The position numbers were made by a program, and so were the translations under genes. A DNA stretch of 18,222 nt, from positions 1-18,222 of the forward strand of contig CAZMCT010000084.1 of NCBI GenBank assembly GCA_964564785.1, read 5' to 3'. Source of the stretch: CAZMCT01 sp964564785. Its GTDB lineage: Bacteria; Planctomycetota; Phycisphaerae; UBA1845; Fen-1342. Below, piece by piece: positions 9,333 through 15,802 of the stretch. The notes beneath the pieces are model-generated. The model was not told the origin of the DNA. It did no database searches and saw only the letters and a program-made list of their open reading frames with translations. Within the stretch, counting starts at the first letter, position 1. Each line of letters opens with the position of its first letter.

Positions 9333-11405
9333 CTAACCGGCCTTGATCATCGCCACGGCATGGTCCGCGATCTGCTCCGGCGAAACCCCGCAGTACTCCA
9401 GGAGCTCCTGCGGCGCCCGGGCGCTCTTCGGAATCCGCTGGACGTGCAGCGTCGCCACGCGCATGCGGCCGGCCCGGGCGGCCAGCTCCGCCACCGCCGA
9501 ACCGAACCCGCCGCCGTAATTGTCCTCCACCACCAGCGCCCGTCCGCCGCAACGGCCCAGCGCCTCCAGCAGCCGCCCGCCGTCCACCGGCAGGCAGTAC
9601 GCGTCAATCAGCGCCGCGCGGATGTTCTGCCTGGCCAGCAGCCCCACCGCCACCCCCGCCGGCCACACCATGTACCCGCTGGCCACGATCGCCAGGTCGT
9701 CGCCGCCCGACAGCACGTTGAACCCACCCGCCTCGAACGTCGCATCGTCCGCGTACAGCCGCGGCACATCCGGCCGGTGCGTCCGCAGGTAGCACATGTT
9801 CGGCAGCCGCGTCATCAGCCGTGTCAACTGATACGCCGCGACGCCGTCCGCCGGGTGCAACAGCCAGCACAGCGGACTTTCGCGATCATCGCTGCGCACG
9901 GTCGTGAACGCGCGGAAGAACGCCACGTCCGGCAGCGCCATCTGGCTCGGCCCGTCGGCCGCCAGCGAGATCCCCGCGTGCGAGCCGACCAGCTTCAGGT
10001 TGAGCCGCGAAATGTTCGCCATCTCGACCTGGTCGTACGCCCGCGCGATGAACTTCGCGAACGAGTTCACGAACGGAATGAAACCCGCCGCCGCGAACCC
10101 CGCCCCGGCCGAGACCATGTTCTGCTCGGCAATCTTGCACTCGAAGAAACGCCGCGGGTGCGCCCTGGCGAAGATCTCCGAGAACGTCGAGTTGCTCACG
10201 TCGCCGTCGAGCGCCACGACCTGCGGCAGCAGGTCACCGGCCACCTTCAGCGCCACCCCGTAGGCCCGCCGCGTGGCGAGCTGGTTCTTCTCCAGCGCCG
10301 GGCCCAGCCCCGCGGCCCTCATCGCCTCGCTGAAGCTCGGCCACGTGACCTCACGCGGCTCGACGCGCGAGATCCCCGCGGTGGCTCGGTCCCCGCGGCC
10401 CAACCGCGCCGGGCCGTGGTCCGGCGTCAGCGCCCACGGCGTCCGGCACGGTCCTGGCGGCTGTGCCGAACCGGCCCGTGCTTCGTCGTCGGACAGCCCA
10501 CGGCCCGGTGCCACTTCGTCGCTGCCGACCGTGCCCTCCCGCTCGAGCGCCGCCCTCGCCGCCCGGTCCAGAGACGCCTCCGCCTCCGCCAGCGCGCTCT
10601 CCGGCAGGGGCTTGCCATGCCAGTTGCCTTTCAACAGCTCGTCGACGCCCCAGCCCTTCACCGTCCGCGCCACGATTGCCAGCGGTCGCGTGTTCTTCCC
10701 GAAGCGTGCGAACGCCCCCGCGATCGAGTCGGGATCGTGCCCGTCGATCTCGACCACCTCCCAATTGAATGCACGCAGCTTCGCGATCAGCCGATCGGCC
10801 GACTGCTGCGGCGAAACGTTATCGGCCTGTCCCTGCCCGTTGGCGTTGAAGATCGCACAGAGGTTGGTGAGGTTGTGATCGACAGCGAAATCCGCCGCTT
10901 CCCAGATTTGCCCCTCGCGCGACTCACCATCGCCCACCAGGCAGTACACCCGCCGCCCCGTGCCGTCGAGCCGGGCGGCCGCCGCCAGCCCCGCCGCGAC
11001 GCTCAGCCCCTGCCCCAATGAACCCGTCGCCGCGTCGAAAAACGGCACGCCCTCGGCCGGGTTCGGGTGCCCGTCGAGGACGCTGTCCAGGGCCCGCAGA
11101 TCGTCCAGCTCCGCCGGCGTCAGCCGATGGGATACGTCGCGCGACTTCCCCACGATCGCCCCGCGATCGGCCAGCGCCGCGTAGATGATGGGCACCGCGT
11201 GCCCTTCGGACAGCACCAGCCGGTCGGCGGCCGGATCCCAGAGGTCGGCCGGGTCCCAGCACATCTGGTGGTACATGAGGTAGGCGACGAGGTGCGCGAG
11301 GGATAGACCGCTCGACGGGTGGCCCGAGCCGGCCCGGGTCGTCATGCGGACGGCCAGTTTGCCCAGTTCTGCGGCCTTTAGGTGTACTTCCGCGGCCAGC
11401 GTCAT
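9333..11405 (-). CDS. tkt: Transketolase
   Basis: Thiamine-diphosphate enzyme that moves two-carbon ketol units in the non-oxidative pentose phosphate pathway. The protein has 690 residues from the ATG with AGAGGA eight bases upstream; the longer open frame upstream overlaps the promoter. N-terminal TPP domain: GSGHP (His29), SEGHA (His69), TPP/metal motif GDGE at 158-161, WHGKPLP at 262-268. Pyrimidine domain from about 372, with catalytic Glu427 in KIAEQNM and HAGISLAADGPSQMALPD. C-terminal domain from about 545. It resembles the animal-type branch (human TKT, 623 residues) more than E. coli TktA. It is longer because of about 60 extra residues (about 289-352) in the linker, rich in G, P, A, R and D, encoded by repeat-rich DNA. 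Active-site residues are intact, so it is probably functional. It ends in TAG and heads an operon with the epimerase. Confidence 0.95.
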   Translation of the reverse strand: MTLAAEVHLKAAELGKLAVRMTTRAGSGHPSSGLSLAHLVAYLMYHQMCWDPADLWDPAADRLVLSEGHAVPIIYAALADRGAIVGKSRDVSHRLTPAELDDLRALDSVLDGHPNPAEGVPFFDAATGSLGQGLSVAAGLAAAARLDGTGRRVYCLVGDGESREGQIWEAADFAVDHNLTNLCAIFNANGQGQADNVSPQQSADRLIAKLRAFNWEVVEIDGHDPDSIAGAFARFGKNTRPLAIVARTVKGWGVDELLKGNWHGKPLPESALAEAEASLDRAARAALEREGTVGSDEVAPGRGLSDDEARAGSAQPPGPCRTPWALTPDHGPARLGRGDRATAGISRVEPREVTWPSFSEAMRAAGLGPALEKNQLATRRAYGVALKVAGDLLPQVVALDGDVSNSTFSEIFARAHPRRFFECKIAEQNMVSAGAGFAAAGFIPFVNSFAKFIARAYDQVEMANISRLNLKLVGSHAGISLAADGPSQMALPDVAFFRAFTTVRSDDRESPLCWLLHPADGVAAYQLTRLMTRLPNMCYLRTHRPDVPRLYADDATFEAGGFNVLSGGDDLAIVASGYMVWPAGVAVGLLARQNIRAALIDAYCLPVDGGRLLEALGRCGGRALVVEDNYGGGFGSAVAELAARAGRMRVATLHVQRIPKSARAPQELLEYCGVSPEQIADHAVAMIKAG
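10409..10535 (-). repeat. Repeat-rich in-frame insertion within transketolase
   Basis: This stretch encodes about residues 290-333 of transketolase. It contains two interleaved perfect inverted repeats: CCGGGCCGTGG (10409-10419) with CCACGGCCCGG (10498-10508), and GGCACGGTC (10445-10453) with GACCGTGCC (10527-10535). CTTCGTCG also occurs twice, 33 bases apart (10481 and 10514). The pattern suggests a palindromic element inserted in frame into an inter-domain linker. The exact borders cannot be set from one sequence. Confidence 0.5.
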
Positions 11406-11449
11406 GCGCACGTCCTCTGCACGAATCAGGGAAACAGCACGGGTCGCGG

Positions 11450-11478
11450 AGTGTAGCGGTCCGGTGCGGGGGGAGCAA
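11450..11478 (-). promoter_or_regulatory. tkt: Candidate promoter for the transketolase-epimerase operon
   Basis: On the minus strand TTGCTC (11473-11478), 17 bases, then TACACT (11450-11455). Start near 11443 would give a leader of about 38 bases with the AGAGGA site. The 11-base direct repeat GCACGGGTCGC (11437-11447 and 11498-11508) brackets the promoter. The -35 is weak. Confidence 0.42.
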
Positions 11479-11503
11479 GGTAAGGGGGCAGCGCCCTGCA
11501 CGG

Positions 11504-11579
11504 GTCGCTCCGAGAATCGCCCGCAACGCGTCGTTTCGAGAACCCCCGCGACGTGTCATTCCGAGCAGCGCAGCGACGA
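11504..11579 (+). repeat. Three degenerate 25-26-base tandem units
   Basis: Units starting GTCGCTCCGAGA (11504), GTCGTTTCGAGA (11530) and GTCATTCCGAGC (11555) follow one another at 26 and 25 bases. The third is also the left arm of the inverted-repeat element. They look like decayed copies of the same CATTCCGAGC repeat family. Confidence 0.5.
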
Positions 11580-11675
11580 GGAAGCCGGCCGCGAATGGAA
11601 AGCGCTTCGTGCGCGCGACTTTGCCCACCTCCATTCGGGAGCAGGTTCCTCCTCGCTGCGCTCGTCGGAATGACA
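11554..11675. mobile_element. MITE-like inverted-repeat element (CATTCCGAGC family)
   Basis: A 122-base imperfect palindrome. The outer arms of 30 bases (11554-11583 and 11646-11675, starting TGTCATTCCGA) match at 27 of 30 positions. Inner CGAATGGA / TCCATTCG adds a further stem. Intergenic repeats of the type TCATTCCGAGCG...GAGGAA are widespread in many bacterial genomes (from memory) and often give spurious short proteins with AAQRRGS and LLAALVGMT; both strings occur in its plus-strand translation here. It has no transposase gene, so it would depend on one elsewhere. It lies between the divergent transketolase and phoH promoters. Confidence 0.7.
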
Positions 11676-11689
11676 GCCCGCGGATGCCC

Positions 11690-11724
11690 CACGCCCAGCA
11701 GCACGCCCAGGGCGCCACGCCCAG
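11690..11724 (+). repeat. Three direct copies of CACGCCCAG upstream of phoH
   Basis: Exact copies of CACGCCCAG begin at 11690, 11702 and 11716, spaced 12 and 14 bases apart, and end about 32 bases upstream of the phoH -35 box. They could be an operator array or simple remnants of the adjoining repeat. No known regulator site is recognised. Confidence 0.4.
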
Positions 11725-11755
11725 CGCGTTGCGCCCCATGCGCACCGCGCGCCCG

Positions 11756-11785
11756 TTGCCAATCCCCAACCCGCGCGCCTACTCT
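11756..11785 (+). promoter_or_regulatory. phoH: Candidate phoH promoter giving a leaderless or near-leaderless mRNA
   Basis: TTGCCA (11756-11761), 18 bases, then TACTCT (11780-11785), then seven bases and the ATG at 11793. This places the expected transcription start at or next to the start codon. An overlapping TATACA (11785-11790) is closer to the -10 consensus but would place the start downstream of the ATG. No Shine-Dalgarno is present, which agrees with leaderless initiation. Confidence 0.4.
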
Positions 11786-11792
11786 ATACACT

Positions 11793-12842
11793 ATGGAACT
11801 ATCGGTGACCCTCCGCGAACCGCACCGCCGGGCGGAGCTCTTCGGTCCGGGGGACCGGAACCTGCGGCAGATTCGCGACCTCCTGCGGGTCCAACTCCAG
11901 GCCCGCAATGCCGTCGTGCGCATTCTTGGCGAGCCGCCGGATGTCGCCCGGGCCGCCGCCGTCCTCGAACACCTCCAGGACCTGCTCCGCCATCGGGCCG
12001 ATCTCGACGAGGACGCCGTTCAGGCCGCCCTCATCGAGGTCGAAGAGCGCGAGGGTATCCACCGCCCCGACGTCCTCACCGTCTTCGCCCGCGACACCGT
12101 CATTACACCCAAGACCGACGGCCAGCGGCACTACCTCGCCGCCATGCTCAGCAGCGACCTGGTCGTCTGCCTCGGCCCGGCCGGCACCGGAAAGACGTAC
12201 CTCGCCGTAGCCGTCGCCGTGCACCAGCTCAAGCGCGGCCTGGTCAAGCGCATTGTGCTCGTTCGCCCGGCCGTCGAAGCCGGCGAGCGGCTGGGGTTCC
12301 TGCCCGGCGATCTTCAGGCCAAGGTCAACCCCTACCTGCGCCCGCTGTTCGACGCGATGCACGACATGATGACCTACGACCAGCTCAAACGCTTCGTGGT
12401 CAACGACGTGATCGAGGTCATCCCGCTGGCCTACATGCGCGGCCGCACGCTGAACAATTCACTCATCATTCTGGATGAGGCCCAGAACTCGACCCCCGCC
12501 CAGATGCTCATGTTCCTGACGCGCCTCGGCCACCACAGCCGCATGATCGTGACCGGCGACGACAGCCAGGTGGACCTCGAGCCCGGGCAGCCGTCGGGGC
12601 TGATCGACGCCGTCCAACGGCTGCGCGGGGTCGCCGGCGTCGAGATCATCCGCCTGACCGACGTCGATATCGTCCGCCACCGGCTCGTGCAGACGATCGT
12701 CCATCGCTACGCCGGCGGGCGCGGCGGCCGGCCGGATCTGCGCCCGTCCGATAACAACCGTGCAGGTCTCGGCGTTGCTTCCGAGTCTGCGCCCAACGCC
12801 GCGGCCGACGTGAATCCGCGGCCGGGCAGCGACGAAGCTTGA
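11793..12842 (+). CDS. phoH: PhoH family ATPase (YbeZ type)
   Basis: A 349-residue cytosolic P-loop ATPase of the PhoH/YbeZ family, related to the helicase superfamily and often paired with YbeY in rRNA and RNA metabolism. The N-terminal part (1 to about 95) has the typical ELFGPGDRNLR segment and KH-like character. The PhoH ATPase domain spans about 100-310, with Walker A GPAGTGKT (128-135), VRPAVEAGERLGFLPGD (157-173) and Walker B LIILDEAQN (224-232). TGDDSQVDL (254-262) is a further family signature. The last 40 residues are low-complexity. The ATG is chosen because the protein then begins at the usual point and the longer open frame only reads through the repeat element. There is no Shine-Dalgarno; a promoter lies directly upstream. 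The TGA is four bases before the next gene, suggesting coupled translation. Confidence 0.95.
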   Translation: MELSVTLREPHRRAELFGPGDRNLRQIRDLLRVQLQARNAVVRILGEPPDVARAAAVLEHLQDLLRHRADLDEDAVQAALIEVEEREGIHRPDVLTVFARDTVITPKTDGQRHYLAAMLSSDLVVCLGPAGTGKTYLAVAVAVHQLKRGLVKRIVLVRPAVEAGERLGFLPGDLQAKVNPYLRPLFDAMHDMMTYDQLKRFVVNDVIEVIPLAYMRGRTLNNSLIILDEAQNSTPAQMLMFLTRLGHHSRMIVTGDDSQVDLEPGQPSGLIDAVQRLRGVAGVEIIRLTDVDIVRHRLVQTIVHRYAGGRGGRPDLRPSDNNRAGLGVASESAPNAAADVNPRPGSDEA

Positions 12843-12846
12843 TACC

Positions 12847-15183
12847 ATGCGCCTGTTCGGAAAACCCACCGCCCGGCAGAAGGAGATTCGTCGCTCGAAG
12901 GCCGAGCGTGGTCTGACCTGGCGGCATCGGCTGCGCGAACAACTGCGTTTTCAGCCGCTCACGTTCCTGCTGTTCTGCGCGGTGATCACGGCCTGGATCG
13001 TGAACAGCGGGTCGGACGTCCTACAGTACCGCGTCGGCCAGCGGGTGCCGCGCGACGTCACGTCCCGCGTCACGTTCCGGGTCGAGAACGAGCAAGCCAC
13101 CGCGCGGCTGCGCGACCAGGCCCGTGACAACGCCGAGCGCTACTACGCGCTCGACGTGTCGCTGCTCCAGGACATCCGCGGTCGGCTCGACAACGCTCTG
13201 CGGCTGGCCCGCGAGTATCAGGCCGACCCGTCGCGGCTCCGCGAGAAGGCCGCGGAGATCAAGCTCGAGCTCGACGACGCCGCCCTGGCCGAGCTGACGC
13301 GCCTCGGCGGCCTGCCCGACTCGACCGACTATCCCGAAGCGGTGGCCCGCGCTGTCCGCAGCCTGCGGCTCCAGCCGCTGGTCGAGGCCCACGAGCTCGC
13401 TCACCGCCGCACGGGCTCCGACGCCGTCCTGGTCGACCCCGATCCGCCCGCCCAGCGCCCGATCCGCAGCAGCGAGCTGCTCTACGCCAGCAACCCCGAG
13501 CACGTCAACCGCGTCGCCGAGCATGTCATCCGCGAGGCTCGTTTTCCGGCCCCGCTGCGCGAGGCGCTGCGCAACAGCCTCCTGGCTATGCTGCGCGACG
13601 GCGACGCCCCCGACGCTTTCCGTCCACTCTATCGCTACGACACCGAGCGCTCGGCCCGTGCCGCCGAGGAAGCCTACAGCCGCGTCGAGACCCAGTACGA
13701 CTTTTACCAGGCCGGCGCCCGCCTGGTCGCTGCCGGACCGATTTCCGAACCCGGCCTCGCCCTGCTTCGCGAGGAGCTCCGGCAGTACCGCAACCCCGAC
13801 CTCAGGCTCCAGGACGAGCAGACCCTTGCCTGGCTCGACGAAGCGCGCGAGCTCGAATACTGGGCCCACTGGGCCCGCGGCGTCGTCGCCGTGCTTCTGG
13901 TCTTCGGTCTGGGCGGTTACATCATCCACACGCACCAGCGCGAGGCCGGGAACTTTCGCCGTCGCCTGGCCACGGGCCTCACCCTCCTGCTCGTCGTGCT
14001 CCTTACCCGCGTCATCTACCTCTACACCCCTTCCGTGCACCTGGCCGTCGGCGCCTACGCCCTTGCCATCACCCTCATCGCCATCACCGCCAGCGGCCCC
14101 GCCACCTACGCCACCGGCGGTCTCCTGGCCCTCGTGGTCGCGATCGCCACCCGCCAGGGACTCGGCTTTGTCGTCGTCCTCGTCACCGTCGCCGTCCTCC
14201 TTTTCCTCGGCCTCCGCGATGTCCGCAACCGCGGGCGGATCATCGCGATCGGCGCCCTCACCGCGCTCGCGGCCGGTCTCGCCACGCAGCTCACCGGCCT
14301 GACCGACGGCCAGTCATTCAGCTTCGTCTTTTGGAACCAGACCGTGTGGGCCCTGCTCACCACGCTCGCGGCCGCATTCATCGTCGAGGGCATCCTCCCC
14401 GGCATCGAGCGGCTGTTCGGCGTGACCACGAGCATGACCCTGCTGGAGTGGTGCGACCCGAACAAGCCCCTGCTGCGGATGATGGCGGCCGAGTCGCCCG
14501 GGACCTACAACCACAGCCTGCTGGTCGGCACGCTGGCCGACGCCGCGGCCGAGGCGATCGGCGCCAACGGTCTGCGGGCCCGCGCCGGGGCCTACTACCA
14601 CGACATCGGAAAGACCAACAAGCCCGAGTACTTCGTCGAAAACCAGGGCCTGGGCAGCCGCAACCGCCACGCCCGGCTCAGCCCGGCCATGAGCCACCTG
14701 ATCATCATCGGGCACGTCAAGGACGGCATCGAGATGGCCCGCGAGTACGGCGTGCCGGCCGTGCTGCGCGACTTCATCCCCGAACACCACGGCACGACCG
14801 TCGTCGAGTACTTCTACCACGCGGCGCACAAGGCGCGCAAGCCCGGCGACCCGGAGATCTCCGACGAGCAGTTCCGCTATCCCGGCCCCAAGCCCCAGTC
14901 ACGCGAGACCGCGATCGTCATGATCTGCGACGGCGTCGAGGGCGCCGTCCGGGCCATGTCCGAACCCACGCCCAACCGCATCGAGGACACCGTCGACAAG
15001 ATCATCAAGAAACGCATGATGGACGGCCAGTTCGACGAGTGCGATCTCACCTTCCGCGAATTGCACACGATCCGCAACGCCCTCGTGAAGAGCCTTTGCG
15101 CCATCTACCACGGCCGGATTGTGTACCCGGCCGAGAAAGAGCCGGAGACGCCGCCGGCCTCCGCCCCCGCGCAGGCCTCCTGA
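12847..15183 (+). CDS. pgpH: 7TM-HD membrane phosphohydrolase (PgpH/YqfF family)
   Basis: A 778-residue membrane protein. An N-terminal membrane helix (about 37-54) is followed by a large extracytoplasmic domain (about 60-335, 7TMR-HDED type), then a block of membrane helices (about 341-518). A C-terminal cytosolic HD domain holds all expected metal ligands: His556 (YNHS), His585-Asp586 (HDIGK), His623, His647-His648 (PEHHGT) and Asp695 (CDGVEGA). In Firmicutes PgpH is a c-di-AMP phosphodiesterase; whether the substrate is the same here is unknown. The start lies four bases after the phoH stop without a clear Shine-Dalgarno, so translational coupling is likely. In B. subtilis the order is phoH, yqfF, ybeY; here ybeY comes only 2.7 kb later, after two genes on the other strand. 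Confidence 0.95.
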   Translation: MRLFGKPTARQKEIRRSKAERGLTWRHRLREQLRFQPLTFLLFCAVITAWIVNSGSDVLQYRVGQRVPRDVTSRVTFRVENEQATARLRDQARDNAERYYALDVSLLQDIRGRLDNALRLAREYQADPSRLREKAAEIKLELDDAALAELTRLGGLPDSTDYPEAVARAVRSLRLQPLVEAHELAHRRTGSDAVLVDPDPPAQRPIRSSELLYASNPEHVNRVAEHVIREARFPAPLREALRNSLLAMLRDGDAPDAFRPLYRYDTERSARAAEEAYSRVETQYDFYQAGARLVAAGPISEPGLALLREELRQYRNPDLRLQDEQTLAWLDEARELEYWAHWARGVVAVLLVFGLGGYIIHTHQREAGNFRRRLATGLTLLLVVLLTRVIYLYTPSVHLAVGAYALAITLIAITASGPATYATGGLLALVVAIATRQGLGFVVVLVTVAVLLFLGLRDVRNRGRIIAIGALTALAAGLATQLTGLTDGQSFSFVFWNQTVWALLTTLAAAFIVEGILPGIERLFGVTTSMTLLEWCDPNKPLLRMMAAESPGTYNHSLLVGTLADAAAEAIGANGLRARAGAYYHDIGKTNKPEYFVENQGLGSRNRHARLSPAMSHLIIIGHVKDGIEMAREYGVPAVLRDFIPEHHGTTVVEYFYHAAHKARKPGDPEISDEQFRYPGPKPQSRETAIVMICDGVEGAVRAMSEPTPNRIEDTVDKIIKKRMMDGQFDECDLTFRELHTIRNALVKSLCAIYHGRIVYPAEKEPETPPASAPAQAS

Positions 15184-15268
15184 CCCTGCGGGCGCAGGCA
15201 ACGTGAGCGCGACGAGCAGCCCCTCCCATCGCCCGCCGCAGATGGCGCGGGGGGAGCGGTGGACCTCA

Positions 15269-15287
15269 GTGCCCGCCTTACGGGCAC
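15269..15287. terminator. Possible bidirectional hairpin between convergent genes
   Basis: GTGCCCG-CCTTA-CGGGCAC is a perfect 7-bp stem with a five-base loop. It lies between the convergent pgpH and dockerin genes, and its loop contains the TAA stop of the dockerin gene. There is no T-run on either side, so intrinsic termination is uncertain. A second small stem (CCTGC/GCAGG, 15185-15198) lies directly after the pgpH stop. Confidence 0.35.
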
Positions 15288-15742
15288 GGCCCGCCGCCGG
15301 CGCTCAGCAGCGCCACGAACGGGTTGATGTCGCCGAAGCCGAACACACCGTCGCCGTCGATGTCCCGGTTCCCCAATGGGCAGTTCGGGTACGTCGCCGC
15401 GTACGCCGCCGGGTTGCTCAGCGCCAGTACGAACGGGTTGATGTCGGCGAAGCCCACGGCGCCGTCGCAGTTCAAGTCACCGACGCAGATCGGCGGTGTG
15501 AACACCGCGCTGACCCAGAACCCGCCCGTCAGTTCATAGACGCCACCGGTCATCACGACGCCCGCATCGGGCTGCCCGATCGTGCCGGACAGCTCGTAAT
15601 CGCCGCCCGTGATCCACATCTCCCCGCCGCCATCGACCGTGTGCCACGACAGGTCGTACGAATCGCGATCCTGGGCCAGGTCAGCGCCGATGCACAGGGG
15701 CGTCGCCGCGAGTGCCAGGAACCAGAATGGAACACTCTTCAT
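15278..15742 (-). CDS. Small secreted protein with C-terminal GC-type dockerin-like repeat
   Basis: A 154-residue exported protein. The signal peptide is about residues 1-20 (FWFLALAATPLCIGA). The middle part, about 30-80, has GGGEMWITGGDYELSGTIGQ and GGVYELTGGFW, a segment typical of planctomycete surface and secreted proteins. The C-terminal half carries two 12-residue calcium-loop motifs of dockerin type, D89-x-N91-x-D93...D100 and D127-x-D129-x-D131...D138, each followed by INPFV. NCBI calls such tails GC-type dockerin domain-anchored proteins; they are thought to act in sorting or anchoring, not in a classical cellulosome. The ATG has an excellent AAGGAGG ten bases upstream, and in-frame starts further out are rejected for that reason. 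It lies 58 bases after the interrupted secreted-protein gene and is probably co-transcribed with it. Confidence 0.88.
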   Translation of the reverse strand: MKSVPFWFLALAATPLCIGADLAQDRDSYDLSWHTVDGGGEMWITGGDYELSGTIGQPDAGVVMTGGVYELTGGFWVSAVFTPPICVGDLNCDGAVGFADINPFVLALSNPAAYAATYPNCPLGNRDIDGDGVFGFGDINPFVALLSAGGGPCP

Positions 15743-15786
15743 GATGGGTTTCCTCCTTGCTGCCGTCGCCAAGTGGGGCCGGCAGC

Positions 15787-15802
15787 GATCGCCCGGGCGA
15801 TC
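15787..15802. repeat. Perfect 16-base palindrome at a gene end
   Basis: GATCGCCCGGGCGATC overlaps the TGA stop of the large secreted-protein gene and lies 45 bases upstream of the dockerin gene start. It could form a small hairpin with a CCGG loop or bind a dimeric protein. No further support. Confidence 0.4.

Noticed and set aside
8928..11021. Plus-strand open frame of 697 codons
   Set aside because: Antisense to the epimerase and transketolase genes; its length comes from high GC.
11553..11792. N-terminal extension of phoH by 80 codons
   Set aside because: It translates the repeat element and gives the spurious AAQRRGS pattern; PhoH proteins begin where the ATG at 11793 places them.
13021..14040. 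Minus-strand open frame of 339 codons
   Set aside because: Antisense to pgpH, no recognisable features and no ribosome binding site.
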